From Cristatella mucedo (taxonomy: Eukaryota; Bryozoa; Phylactolaemata; Cristatellidae), in the NCBI GenBank assembly GCA_009760855.2, contig WPIO01000016.1:5231001-5291000 (forward strand): a stretch of DNA of 60,000 bases. The letters are read 5' to 3'. The notes beneath the pieces are model-generated. The model was not told the origin of the DNA, made no database searches, and saw nothing but the letters and a program-made list of their open reading frames with translations. Of the stretch, positions 41,105-59,935 are shown piece by piece (within the stretch, counting starts at the first letter, position 1; the number at the start of each line of letters is the position of its first letter). Position numbers and translations under genes: made by a program.

Positions 41105-41700
41105 TGATTCTTTGTTAACAAGTCTCAAGTGTGTACGAGGTTGGTCGCTAAACGACGAATCCGAAGATGGAGTGGTACGATAAGTAGCCTGACAGTAGTT
41201 ATAATAGGTTGAATTGAGCAAGAGAGTAAAAATAATACAATTGATAAAACCGATAAAGAGAAATAAAATCTTTCTAGGCGCTTTACAATTGCTCCAAAGG
41301 AAATGCGATCGGTGGTTAGTGGTAGCATGTTCAATGAACAAGAATAACTTGGTTAGGGTGACATTCACAGGGTCAGCATGGAGCCAAAGAATAAAGAAGC
41401 CTGACAGTGAGTGACAAAACCTTGAAGTCGATGCGTTGCTTAACTGCGAGCCTGTGCAGGTGGGGAAGGAGTATGATGTGGCAACTGCCAAGCTCACGAC
41501 AGGCACAGCTGCAGAGTTTTGGACCAGTTGTTAGTGCCTAAGTGCACACACTGGTGAAAGAGTAACCAAATTTGAAGTCGATACTATGCTGAATGAACAG
41601 TAAAGGTCGGTGCAATTGTTAAGTGTGACGTCTCAAAGGGTCATGACCGTTAAGGTGGATTGTGCACCAACTTTAAAGGTATTGTTGCATCGGAGTGATA
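41105..41700 (-). mobile_element. LINE family A, joined fragments
   Basis: Pieces 41105-41228, 41229-41560 and 41560-41700 each match the 3' half of the element but do not form one collinear copy. The middle one begins with a tail and stem-loop. Confidence 0.65.
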
Positions 41701-41768
41701 GTGGTAGCATGTGCTATGTCATGACACATTACGTTTGATGCGACATGCGCTGGGTCACCATGTAGATA

Positions 41769-43905
41769 TAATAATAAAAATAATAATGGACTTGATAAAG
41801 CGCCCTCAGAGGACTTAATCTCTCTCTCTAGGCGCTTTACATTTGCTGCAAAGTGAAATGCAATTAAATGGTAAGTAAAATCATGCTTGAAAAACATACC
41901 AAATGAATAACGTGGTTAGGGGTGACATGCACAGGGTCAGCATGCAAATGTGGTTAGTGGCAGCATGCACAGTGTCAGCACGCATAAGCACATCAAGGAC
42001 GAATCACAGGGACCCACTAAATGCTATCCTAAATAGGTGTTTTTAGGTTCCTTTTAAATGTGGTCAGGTCGGGGGATGTTCTGACGCACGTCGGGAGGGA
42101 GTTCCAGGCTGTGGGAGCATACAAACTAAATGCACGGTCTCCAAAGGATTTAAGGTTTGTATGAGGTATTTCTAGACTTGGATTCCGAAAAGCAGGTGGT
42201 ACGATGCTTGGCCTGATGGGGTAGTATATCTGAAAGATAGGCTGGAGCCATAGAATGAAGGGACCTAAAAGTGAGCGACAAAACCTTGAAGTCAATCCGT
42301 TGCTTGACTGGTAGCCAGTGCAGGTCGGCGAGAAGTGGAGTAATGTGGCAACTGCGACGCACACGATAGACAAGTCTAGCTGCCGAGTTTTGCACCAGCT
42401 GCAATCGCCTGATCGCACATGCTGGTAGGCCAGTAAGCAGTGAGTTGCAGAAGTCGAGACGAGATATCACGAATGCATGGACCAACTTAGATGTGTTATC
42501 TTTAGCTAAACAAGCCCGAATTTTAGCAATGTTATATAGCTGAAAATATGCAGATTTGACTGAGGAGCTGATATGGTCGTCTAACGAGAGGTCGCTTTGG
42601 AATATGACACCTAGATTTCGAGCTGATTCAACTGGAGATATGCTGGCAGAGCCAATTTTGAGAGTCAGCCTTTCCAATCTCTGAATCACACTTTGCCCAT
42701 AACAAGTAAGTTAGTTTTATCATCGTTTAGTTTTAGAAAATTTGCTGCCATCCATGTGCGGATGTCATCAATGCACGCAGCTAGTGAGTGTAGAGAATTT
42801 GAGGTGCTCGAAGGCTGGGAGGGATCAAAGCAAAGGTACAACTGAGTGTCATCCGCATAGAAGTGAAAGCCTAGATTGTGCTTGGCAATCACATCAGCAA
42901 GAGGCAGAGTATTAACCGTGAAAAGAACCGGACCTAGCACGGAGCCCTGAGGTACTCCATATTTCAGAGGTACTTCAGATGATTTTAGTCCATTCACGTC
43001 AATACTCTGGAGTCTCCCACTGAGATAGGACCTGAACCACTGCAGAGCAGGGCCAGTGATGCCCAGGCGAGATGAGAGGCGCTCTAGAAGTACTTTGTGA
43101 TCGATGGTATCAAAAGCTGCCGAAAGATCGAGCAAAACAAGAAGAGACACTCTACCCATGTCTGCATTCCTAAGTAGGTCGTTGTACACCCTAAGCAATG
43201 CTGACTCTGTGGAGTGATTAGCTCTAAAGCCAGACTGGAACTTACTAGCAAGGTGTGAGGTTTCGATATACGAGTTCAGCTGGTCCGCCACGACCAGTTC
43301 CAGTGTCTTTGAAAGGAATGGTAGAACGGAAACTGGGCGGTAGTTGCTTAAGTTTTCTTGGTCTAGTGTAGCTTTCTTGAGAAGTGGCCAGACTACAGCT
43401 TTTTTGAAAGGTGCTGGGACATGACCTGAGGCTAATGACATATTAATTATGTTAGTTATGCATGGCAGCAGCAGAAAGGAGGACAGTGGGAATAGGGTCC
43501 AGAGGACTTGTTGTCTTCTTTGATTGAGATACGAACTTTAGGACTAGATCACTAGTGACCTGCTTAAATGCAGACATTGAGGTGCAGCCAGGAACCGAGA
43601 AACAGCATTCTAGTGGGGAGGTTGTCATCGCAGGGATGGATTCCCTGATCTTCTTCACAAAGAATCGAGAGAAGCGATCGGCTAGATCATCAGTAGGATC
43701 ATCAGGTAAGGAGCTAATCTGGGAACGGTTGAGGAGATGGTTTTTTTGTCGACATCAGCATTTTAGGATTGTGCATCTGTGATTCAACAATGTTTTTATA
43801 GAAGCTAAACTTGGCCTTTGCTAGGATCGATTGGTACGACCTACAATAGTCTTCATATGCCTGTCGATGGACAGTTAGTCTGGATCTTTTGTATGCTTAT
43901 ATAAC
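41769..43905 (-). mobile_element. LINE family A, most complete copy (RT domain, 5'-truncated)
   Basis: This copy best defines the family. In reverse it has a (TAA)n-type tail, terminal stem-loop and 3' UTR, then the ORF in two overlapping frames, 42150-42689 and 42686-43441. The frames are offset by a 4-base deletion relative to the copy at 28370. RT motifs read [49 protein letters not shown] (A), [11 protein letters not shown] (B) and YADDTQLY (C). Upstream, broken frames still give HRQAYEDYCRSYQSILAKAK. No endonuclease domain is present. The motifs fit the CR1/L2/Jockey assemblage; exact clade assignment needs a tree. Confidence 0.92.
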
Positions 43906-44055
43906 AGTAGCAGCAGCCAGTGTGCACACAAAGAACGTATCCCGCTAAGTGCGGACAAACGTGTATTTCAAGGTTTTTAAATGTTATGTTGGGTATTTCT
44001 TAGAAGCAAGTCAAAAGTGAATTTGTTATATGGAGGGCACTGCAGCTGACTGAAT

Positions 44056-44476
44056 ATGGCTGCAAGGCTAGTCTTTTAAGTCCCAGAGATTTGAGTACGT
44101 GTCTTCTTTGCTAAAAGAGCTTGGGTGGATGCCGGTTGAGCAACGGATACAGAGCAAAGTTCTGACGCTGACCTACAAGGCCTGCCACGGCTTGGCTCCT
44201 TCGTACCTAGCTGAACTGTTGCATCAGTTTCAGCCTGTTCGTGCCCTCAGGTCCTGTGTGGACAATAAATTAGCTGTTTCATTCCTCCGCTTAAAGACCG
44301 TTGGCTTTAGCTCTGCAGGTCCTACACTGTGGAACTCGCATCCACAATTCTTAATACTGAAAGCCGCTTAGGCTGTGAGTTCGCTGTACAGAACTCTCCT
44401 GGTACAAAACACCCACATGGTCTTTATGACTGGTGTTACAGACGGAGATGGTGTGGAGATTAATTCGATGTAATGT
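44056..44476 (+). mobile_element. LINE family B, internally deleted
   Basis: It encodes LLKELGWMPVEQRIQSKVLT and HGLAPSYLAELLHQFQPVRA, then LWNSHPQFL. About 200 bases found in the copy at 58706-59655 are missing after that point. It ends with acagacggagatg and a short AT tail. Confidence 0.82.
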
Positions 44477-44477
44477 A

Positions 44478-44752
44478 ATGTATCTCCGTCAGTAACTCCA
44501 CAAAGTCATAAAGACCATGTGGGTGTTACGCAGGAGAGTTTTGTATAGCGCACTCGCAGCCTAAGCGGCTTTCGGTACGCATTCGTTAGCCAACAGACTT
44601 CGTCTCACGCAACAAAGAGAAAGTGGGAAGCATAGCAGAGTTAGGAGAGCAGTTGAGGTAGTGAGTAGCATAGAAGTAGCAGTTCAGGACCGCTGAAAAA
44701 GATGTGCCATAGTCGGCAGTTGGAGAGTAGATGTCGTTGCGTAAGAAATATG
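44478..44752 (-). mobile_element. LINE family B 3' end, tail to tail with the previous copy
   Basis: From tatctccgtcagtaactcca it reads in reverse through ggtacgcattcgttagccaa to gtagatgtcgttgcgtaag. Confidence 0.82.
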
Positions 44753-45267
44753 TTAGTAGTATGATACAACCACAACCTAATAATAGGTGACGACGTTTGA
44801 TGATACCTTGGCCCTGTTTGGACCCTATTGAAATCTACTTTCTGCCCACCCATAACCGATGCCGCCTGTACCAGCTTCTTTCCGCCATTCCCTGAGATAA
44901 ATCAAAACTGGTGGAAGATTTACCAGTGTCACCTTTTTCTCCCTCTATTTGAAACCTTTGCAGTAGCCTCGAACCAGTCTTTTAAATCTTCTTTTGAGTA
45001 ATAATAATGTCCTGTGAACAAACAAAAAAATAGCGAATCTGCCTGTTATGTTCCCCAGTATGCGGTTAGCAAGCAGTCCGGAGCAGCATATTGGGAGGTA
45101 GGGGCGCCAAGTGCGATACATCTGACAGAAAATGCTGACCAATTATTTATTAGTCACTAAGCCAAGTAGCACGTTCTTAACTAGCTATACCAGTGGGTAA
45201 GAATCACATTAAGGGTAATCATTTTGCAACATCGGTACCAGCGTTATTGGTCAATTGTTATATTTGT
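44753..45267. other. Unassigned spacer
   Basis: No repeat or exon is recognised. Confidence 0.35.
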
Positions 45268-45420
45268 GGTGAGACGTGATGCCACACTAGGTAAGGTGGT
45301 TGCTTTTCACGACCCGGTCCCAAGGTCGTGGATTCGAATCCTGCGGTGGGCGATCCTTTAGCGGTGGTGATAGTCGCAAAGGCTCTTCTGTCGCTATACA
45401 AAAGAGGCCTAAATTAGCTA
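45268..45420 (+). mobile_element. SINE family 1, near consensus
   Basis: The order is GTGATGCCACACTAGGTAAG, GGTTGCTTTTCACGACC, box B GGATTCGAATCC, then GGTGGGCGATCCTTTAGCGG, GCTCTTCTGTCGCTATAC and AGGCCTAAATTAGCT. Confidence 0.8.
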
Positions 45421-45897
45421 GTTAGTTTAGTATTATAAAGCTGCCAATCCGAAGTAGGATGCTTTGAGTCTAGACTCCTTAAAAAAAGTCTTAGAAAGCC
45501 TTTCAAAAATATTCGGTACGGGCTGTCTGAAAACATATTGAGACGCTTGCGAAAAAACCGAACAAAGCTATATCGGACCTTCCTTTACCAGATGCTGAAT
45601 AGTTAGCTCGGCAGTAGCCGTCTGAGAAGGCCAAAATAGTCCAGACAAACGCGATCTGAGTTGGTATATCGGTGGATGGGGCGTTTAGCTATTTAGGATC
45701 CATCAGTTTGCAATATTGCACGAATGTTTAAGCTTCGCACGTACATTCTGAAGACTGCTAAATTGATGCAAACCTGGGGTACTGTCAACGAGTCAATTGA
45801 GATCAATTTACTTAGCTAACCACTAATCAGCTATGGCACCAGACCATTTCAATGAGCCGCCCATCTTCCCTCCTCCAGTTAAATGCCAATTAACAAT
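45421..45897. other. Unassigned spacer, possible remnant of another LINE
   Basis: A short translated patch, VDGAFSYLGSISLQY (45673-45717), recalls the post-RT YLG motif of RTE-like or other LINEs, but it is too short to assign. Nothing else is recognised. Confidence 0.25.
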
Positions 45898-45899
45898 AC

Positions 45900-47526
45900 T
45901 AATAATAGTACATTTAATATAGCGCCCTCAGAGAACTCGATCTCTTTCAAGGCACTTTACATTCGCTGTAAAGGACGCACGATTGAGCGGTTAGTGGTAG
46001 CATGCTCGACGACAGCAAACGTAACATGGTTATACGGTGTGATAACCCAGCGCAGGGTCAGCATGTAAATACGGTTAGCAGCAGCACGCTCAGTGTATGC
46101 AGTACGTGCATGCTTCGCATCGTTTTAAATGTGGTCGCGCCAGGGGATGTTGTGACGCTGGTCGGAAGTGAGTTCCGGGCTTCGGGAGCACGCGAAACTA
46201 AAGGCACGGTCTCCAGAGAATTCGAGATTCGTACGAGGTGTAAATAAGCGATTGGATTCCGAAGAGCGTGCGTTACAATGGTTAGCGAGGTAGACGAGTA
46301 GATCTGATAGGTAGGGTGGAGCCAAAGAATGACGACCTAAAAGTGAGTGACAGGACCTTAAAGTCGATGCGTTACTTGACTGTGAGCCAGTGTAGGTCGG
46401 CGAGAAGTGTTGAGATGTGGCAACTGCGATGGTCACGACAGACAAGCCTAGCTTCAGAGTTTTGCACCGGCTGCAAGCGCCTGATTGCACAGGTTGGTAG
46501 ACCAGCAAGCAATGAGTTGCACAAGTCGAGACGGATGTGGAAAATGCATGGACCAACTTAGATGTGGTATCCCTGTTTAGGCAAGCCCGAATTTTCGCTA
46601 TGCTATGTAGCTGAAAGTAGGCAGACTTGACTGTGGAGCTGACGTGGTCGTCTAACGAAAGGTCACTTTGGAACAGGACGCCTAGATTTCGTTCGGACTC
46701 AACTGTAGATATGCTGGCAGAGCCGATTGTGAGCGTTAACCTTTCCAATTTACGAACCACATTGGTTTGCCCATAAACAGTAAATTGTATCATTATTCAA
46801 CTTAAAAAAGTTTGCTGCCATCCGTGGGCAAATGGCATCAATATATGCAGCAAGGGAGTTGAGAGAATTCAACATGCTGGAGGACTGGGAGGAATCAAAG
46901 CAAAGTTACAACTGAGCTTCATCTGCATAGAAGTGAACGCCAAGATTGTGCCTGGAAATCACATCGGAATTTGAGGAAGAGTAGAGAAGAGCAAGAGGAA
47001 GAGGAGAAACCATGAAAAGAATCGGACCAAGCACACGCCCCTGCGGTACCTCATACTTCAGGAGTTCCTCGAATGGTCTTTGTCCATTCATATCAATACT
47101 CTGGAGTCTCCCGCTGATATAGGACCTGAACTATTGCAATGCAGGGCCAGTAATAGCCAGGCGAGATGAGAGTCGCTTAAGAAAGACTTGGTGATCGTTG
47201 TATCAAAAGCTGCCGAAAGATCGAGCTAACCAGCGGAAGAGAGACTCGACCTAAGTCTGCCTTCTTACGTATGTCGTTGTACACCCCAAGCAATGCTGAC
47301 TCTATTGAGTGATTAGCTCTAAAACCAGACTGGAACTTACTAGCAAGGTTTGAAGTTTCAATATATGAGTTTAGCTGGTCTTCATCTACTCGTTCCAGTG
47401 TCTGATAGGAACGGTAGAAAGGAGACTGGGCGAAAGTTCCTCAAGTTCTCTTGGTCTAGTGTTGCTTTCTTGAGAAGTGGCTTAACTACAGCCTTTTTTG
47501 AGAGGTGCTGGGACATGACCTCAGGT
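45900..47526 (-). mobile_element. LINE family A, long decayed copy
   Basis: It runs from a short tail through the C-terminal half (frame 46125-46793) and motif B (EVPQGRVLGPILF) to the area before motif A. Its 5' end meets the (TAA)n tail of the next copy exactly, so it was inserted there. Confidence 0.85.
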
Positions 47527-47533
47527 TAAGGAC

Positions 47534-47564
<31 letters not shown>

Positions 47565-48430
47565 ACTTGATAAAGCGCCCTCGAACTCAATCTCTTTCTA
47601 TTCGCTTTACATTGGCTGCAAAGGGAAACGCGATTGAATGGTGAGTAATATCATGCTTGATAAACAACATGAATAACATGGTTAGGGATGACATGCACAG
47701 GGTCAGCATGCAAGTGTGGTTAGTGGCAACATACAACAGTGTCAGCACGCATAAGCACATAAAAGGACGAATCACAGGGATTCAGCAGATGCTGTCATAA
47801 ATAGGTGTGTTTTAGTTTCTTTTTAAATGTGGTCAACTCAGAGGATGTTCTGATGCAAGTCGGGAGTAAGTTCCAAGCTCTGGGATCATACGAACTGAAG
47901 ATACGGTCTACAAATGATATGAGGTTTGAACGAGGTATATAAATAGTTATATTTCGAAAAGCGGGTGGTTCGATGCTTGGCCTGGTGGAGTAGATCTGCT
48001 TTTTTGAAAGGTGCTGGGACATGACCTGAGGCTAATGTCATATTAATTATGATAGTTATGCATCGCAGCAGCAGATCTTTGCATCATAAAAGCAGGAAAG
48101 TGGGAATAGGGTCTAGAGAACTAGTTGTCTTTTTGACTGGGATAGGAGCTTCAGAACGAGGTCAGTAGAGGCTTCCTTGAAGGAAGACATTGAGGTGCTG
48201 CTTGGAGCAGAGGGACGGGACTCCAGGGAGATTGCTGCCACCCTAAGGATGGACTCCCTGATCTTGTCTATCTTGTTGACAGAGAAGCTAGAGAAGCGAT
48301 CAGCTAGATCATCGCAAGGATCGCTGGGTAAGGAGCTAGCCTGGGAGCAGTTAAGAAGATGTTTGATCGTAGACATAAGCATTATTGGACCAACATTTTG
48401 GAGCCTGGCTTATTCTCCAGGCGACCGATT
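47527..48430 (-). mobile_element. LINE family A, internally deleted copy
   Basis: After a (TAA)9 tail and the 3' third of the element, the sequence passes near 48000 directly from the late ORF (cctggtggagtagatctg) to the pre-RT part (cttttttgaaaggtgctggg). The core of RT is therefore missing. The 5' part still encodes DLADRFSSFSVNKIDKIRES. Confidence 0.8.
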
Positions 48431-48735
48431 GTTTTGATAAAAGGGTCTGGGCCTTTAATTGCAACATATACTGGCAATAAGTAAAATTACTGGACATTTC
48501 TCAATACTGGCAATGGGCTTGCTGCGTTCATTGAGTAGTAATTCTTTTTGCCCCTGCCCTTCTAGCATAGCTAAAACCAAATACCTCCAAGGGACCCCAG
48601 ACATCCATCACTCAAGACTACGGAAAACCGAAAATAGCACATCTGCTCTGGGCTTGCGAAGCTCTGATGAAAGGTTTTAGAAAACGATCATCATGACTTT
48701 TATTTGCCACTGCAACTCCAAGTAATGCCGCACGT

Positions 48736-48737
<2 letters not shown>

Positions 48738-48770
<33 letters not shown>

Positions 48771-49165
48771 TGTATCTGTATGGCGTCATTAGAGAACTGA
48801 ATCTCTTCCTGGCCACTTGGCAGATGATTTTGAAAGCGTTTTCTGCGATTAGTCGGACACATTCTCACAAGTGACTGTGCTGTTCGCACTGTACCGAAGT
48901 TCCGCGTGTGGTGAAAAGCTGCCCTGACTCGAAGACGCAAGTAGCACGTTGGCGTCATAGAGCAGGAAATGTGTAGTATTGTACACTGAGGCTTGTCGGT
49001 CACAATTGAAGAGAAGCTGTTGTATCGGGTGAAGCTTAACTTATCTGTACACCTGATTTCGTGGAGATGCTACGTGTGATATGCTGGCAAAGCCGGTTTT
49101 GAGCATTAACCTTTCCAATTTCCGAGATACATAGGTTTTCGCATAACTAGTAGATTGGTTCAATC
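48738..49165 (-). mobile_element. LINE family A, diverged fragment
   Basis: A pure (TAA)n tail is followed by a worn stem-loop (atggcgtcattagagaactg) and mismatched 3' UTR. The last part (agccggttttgagcattaac) matches the post-RT region. Confidence 0.6.
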
Positions 49166-49176
49166 GTCATTTATAC

Positions 49177-49443
49177 ATGCAATAATACAAATAAATAATA
49201 CACTTGATAAAGCGCCCTCAGAGAACTAGTCTCGTTCTAGGCGCTTTACATTTGCTGCAAAGGAAACACGATCGAATGGTGAGTGGTATCATGCTTGATA
49301 AACAAGCAGAATAACATGGTTGGGGTGACAAGTACAGGGTCAGAATGCAAGTACGGTTAGTGGCAACATGCAACAGTGTCAGCACGCATAAGCACATAAA
49401 GATCGAATCACAGGACCAACTAAATGCTGTCTTTAATAGGTGA
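49177..49443 (-). mobile_element. LINE family A 3' end
   Basis: Reversed tail, stem-loop and 3' UTR are near consensus. It stops at the end of the ORF. Confidence 0.85.
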
Positions 49444-49801
49444 AATATATTAAACACCTAGATATATGTAAACGAAACGTTTCTCCTCTCTTGAATGAAC
49501 AAGCTTCGATAGCCCAAAGATTATATCGTCGCTCTATATAGATCTCCCGTCGCTCGTTCGCTACATTCGGGTCAAAGTTAAAGGCAGAAGAATAGCCAGC
49601 GGGGCAGAAGACTGAGCGCCCGACTGATAGCCGATCGACTGCCGAGCAACCGGACATTATGACCCGCGGGCCCTTTTTAATATCCTGCAAAATTGGAGGT
49701 CGCCAAATATCGTACGCGTCGCGAAAGAAAATAGCCGCGGCCACGTATCCTCGGTGGCTACAGTAGCAATCGCCGACAGTAGATCGCCTCCGAGTGGAGC
49801 G

Positions 49802-49979
49802 ATGGCCGCCGCGCCCGCTTTGCAGTCAGGTCAAGGTACGCTTCACGACGCCGCTGCCGATGGCCTACCGGTATGCTCGGCGGCGCGAAGCGAACGCAGG
49901 AAAAGCTCGCTCAACGAGCGACTGCAGATGAACTCGAAGGGGTTCGGCGTATGGCCTTCGTTGGCTCCGTATTACTCAG
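49802..49979 (+). CDS. Candidate first exon of an unrecognised gene
   Basis: An ATG in GC-rich DNA opens a frame of 59 codons ending at donor GTATGT (phase 1). It reads MAAAPALQSGQGTLHD, then SERRKSSLNERLQMNSKG and FGVWPSLAPYYS. The C-terminal half looks like real protein, and the local CpG richness suits a promoter. I recognise no family, and no firmly matching second exon was found; 50949-51173 is one possibility. Confidence 0.35.
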
Positions 49980-50126
49980 GTATGTACGTCGATACCGGTT
50001 CATCGTAGTTGGTCCAGTTCATTTGCTTTGCGTAGGGACGACAGAGTGAGACGGTTGAGGCCGCATAGATGCTTCTGGATTGGAGAACGGCCACAATTGA
50101 GAATGGCTGAGGGGGATGGCAGAAGG

Positions 50127-50245
50127 TTAGCTGATTCGGCATTTATTTATACAAAGCGGCATAAGATCTTTAGCGGCTGTCTACGAGTCCTATGGTGCAC
50201 AATTAAGGATCGCCCACTGCAGGACTCAAACGTACGAAATGGGAA
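50127..50245 (-). mobile_element. SINE family 1, truncated
   Basis: The reversed tail ttagctgattcggcatttat, then ggatcgcccactgcaggact and a decayed box B. The head is missing. Confidence 0.55.
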
Positions 50246-50284
50246 GTGTATGCAATACAAGAACGAATTGTATGGCCTTCGGTG

Positions 50285-50850
50285 ATGGAACTGCTGATCT
50301 CTCGACGACAGCCGGCCGCAGTCCAGTGTCTCCTTTGATGAAAGAGCTTCGATGGCTTCCGGTTAATCAATGAATAAAGAGCCGACTTCTTACGCTGACA
50401 CACGAGGCCAAGGCCACGGCTTGGCTCCGTCACACCTTGCTGAACTGCTGCAGCAGTTTCAGCCATCTTGCGCCCTCGGGTCCTAAATGGACAATAAATT
50501 AGCTGCTCTGTTCCTTCGCTTAAAGACCATTGGCGGCTGCAGCTTTTGCTCTGCAGGTCCTAGACTGTGGAACTCACTTCCACAATTCTTACGCAATTGC
50601 ATCTACTTTCCTGCTGCAGACTGCGGCACATCCTGTCCAGCCGTCCTTAGCTGCTGCCTCCATGCTACTAACTACCTCGGTACCCTCCTGACTCAGCTTT
50701 GCTTCTCACTTTCTCTTTCTTGAGCGAGACGAAGTCTGCTGGCTACCGAATGCGCACCGAAAGCCGCTTTGGCTATGAGTTCGCTATAGAAAGCTCTCCT
50801 GCCTAACATCCACTTGGGCTTTTGTGGCTTTGGGGAGTTACGGACGCAGA
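50285..50850 (+). mobile_element. LINE family B 3' end
   Basis: It begins at atctctcgacgacagccgg. It encodes a broken LMKELRWLPVNQ region, then AALFLRLKTIGG and AGPRLWNSLPQFLRN, and ends with the family 3' UTR (gcctaacatccacttgggct) and gttacggacgcagatgg. Confidence 0.82.
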
Positions 50851-50948
50851 TGGATAAGACATAAGACAGGGACCGCTGCAAGCTCGATTCTTCGTGGGAC
50901 TTCTGAGAAAGGCTGTGTGGGCGTGCGCTGGCCAAGAGACGCTCTTAG

Positions 50949-51173
50949 GGCGACGAGAGCGCCCTGGGCGTGGGGAGCTTGTCAAGCGGCTCGGGACGGC
51001 GTACGTCCTCCGGAATTGTGTGCGGCGGCCGGCCGGCGCAGTCAGTTCGTCCACGCCATTCCACGATGGCGTTCGGGGTCAGAAATCTTGCATCGATCGC
51101 TCCGGCGAGCCGCCCCGAGCTGGCCTGGCAAGCAATCCCCATAGCCGCCTCGCTATCACCGACAGAGAGACCA
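50949..51173 (+). CDS. Candidate coding exon, frame uncertain
   Basis: A 225-base open block lies between an acceptor-like ctcttag and the good donor GTAAGC. Two frames are open. One is Ser/Gly-rich and phase 0 at both ends (SALGVGSLSSGSGRRTSS). The other is Arg-rich and phase 1 at both ends (ELVKRLGTAYVLRNC), which would fit the exon at 49802. I cannot choose between them, and either could be chance in GC-rich DNA. Confidence 0.25.
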
Positions 51174-53306
51174 GTAAGCCGTCGTGCCGCTCAAAAAGAA
51201 ATCGGTGCTGCGAGTGAGCCCACCCAGTGGATGCGGTGAAAAGCGTGTAATTGCGAGTTTCTCTTCGCTAAACCTCTTTGTGCTCGCCTATCGCTGGCGA
51301 TTGCAGAATCATCTTGCCACTTGAAAGCGAAAGCGGGACCCCGAAACTTGCCGCTAATTTACGCCAAATGTGGTAAATTAAAATCTTGGCGTTAATAAAG
51401 GCAAACAATTCAAATAGAGCAATGCAAGGTCGTCGAATTCGCTGCTGTATGTATTCAATCCCTGTGTTTTAATAGACCAACAATAAGTCTAAACTGGTAA
51501 CAAATCAATTTTCCTCGTTACTCAAATTGTATGTCCTTATCAACCGCGCCGTTCAGACGTAATCTCTGATGGCAGACCAGTGGGCGCATGGATAATGACC
51601 GCACAGGTTCCCGAGCTCAGAGCAAGTGAATCCGCGCATTCTTGTCGTTCCAAGTCGTCGTTCCAAGACAGCTCGAGTAAGAGGCATGAGCCACGCGCAA
51701 CGGCTGGAACAACTCGCCTTCGGGACGTGACGCGGCTTTGACACGTTAAAGTTCCATTGACTCTACTTAAGACACAGGAGCAAGACTGGGTAGCCGCTAT
51801 TGCACCGGCGTCCGCTGTCAGTCTGCCTTGGAGGAGAACCGCAGTCAAGGCAGCGAAACTAATGGCACGTCATCATATTTAAGTGCCTAGAAAGAGATCT
51901 CTGTCGTTGCTGTGGAAATGTATACTATATATAAAATATCTGTTCGTCTGCTAACAATAGGAAGTGTCGTTCAAAGTCATCGGCGACCAGGTAGCCGCTC
52001 GCTCCCTAGGACGTTCGTCGCTTCGTAAGCCGAGCACTCCGAAGCTGCTGGCAATACTCCCAGCAAGGGGTTTTCGGCAGCCACGGCAGCCGTCAGCTGC
52101 TTATTACGGCTGGCTGCCGAAGCAATTGCTCACCTCACCGCTCCACAGACGGCTCGACACGTGGAAACCGCCTTTTAACTCGGTTGCGCTCGCGTTAAAT
52201 ACAAGAGGCGCATCGAAACGCAGCCGAAGAAGCGAGAGCTTCATTCTGACTGACTCGCTGTATTTGCTCTCCGTTGTTGTTGGTGGGACCGTTTTCATGA
52301 AAAGGTTGAGGTTGCAAAGGTCGCCAGTTCGCTCATTACACAAGTCACCGGAAGTTCAAGGTCGCTGCGCCGTCGCAGCTCATTTCCCGCTCCTGACACG
52401 AGCCGACGGGGTGTGGCCGACGCGGCAGCTTCCTTTCCACCTACTTCCACCTACTCGCCCCAATTTACACAATTAGAATGGCTGCGTATTGGGTGGCAGA
52501 AGACTTACAGTGATGCTGTTTTCTTATCATAGCTTTGCTTGGAATAACAACGAAAATTATTATAACAAGGATATGCTTTGTATAGCATTCTATGGCAACT
52601 TTATCTCTGCCAAGGAGCTTTACAAATCATTGTCAGTGAAGCAATAACCGAGTGAGTAGTATTTATCTTTGATTTATATTCGTTGCAGCGTTCCCAAAAT
52701 ACTCCCTTCAAAAACGCCACCAACATGATGCTGTGACAGAGCGCAGCGACTTAAGACTTTAGGCCCCTCACTCGAAAGATGATATTCCTCATTTGGCAGC
52801 GTCGGCGCCGAGAAACCATTAGATATGCCGCCGGCTTATGTTATAATTGCTTGCAAACTCATTTGGCTAGAGCCCGTACGTCACTTCTAATTTGAAACGT
52901 ATAAACATGGTTATAGGAGGTAAATTTTCCGCCAAATACGTCGCCGGAGCGTTCTACAAAGGCTTTCTGTAAGCCCCCCCCCCAAAGGCCTACAGAAATC
53001 CCTCTAAAAGAAATTCCATGAAAGAACAGTCTCCTCTGGCAACGGATACAGGCTGCTTGCTGCTGGCAGTCCCTTGTTGTCCGCTGCCAGCGCAGCGATT
53101 GCTGCTGACGCTCTGCTGCTGCTCTACGAACGAGGCTGACGACCCGGCGGCGCAGCCATGTGATGGGCAGGACCGCAGCCGGCGAAACTCAGCGCGCACT
53201 AGCCGCTTGGATAGGCCGCCGCCGCCGTGCGCGCGCTCGCAGTCGCACTTCGCCGCTCCGCAGAGTCCGGCGCCAATGCCGTTCGCCAATTGCCGTGCTC
53301 GCGTAG
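51174..53306. other. Unassigned region with one LINE A tail remnant
   Basis: A remnant of the LINE A stem-loop lies at about 51877-51935 (aagtgcctagaaagagatct). Otherwise I see no repeat or firm exon. Missing 5' exons of the EGF-repeat gene may lie here. Confidence 0.35.

Positions 53307-59935
<6,629 letters not shown>

Noticed and set aside
45640-45730. RTE-like LINE remnant (YLGS motif)
   Set aside because: Only about 15 residues look right, and no second motif is found nearby.
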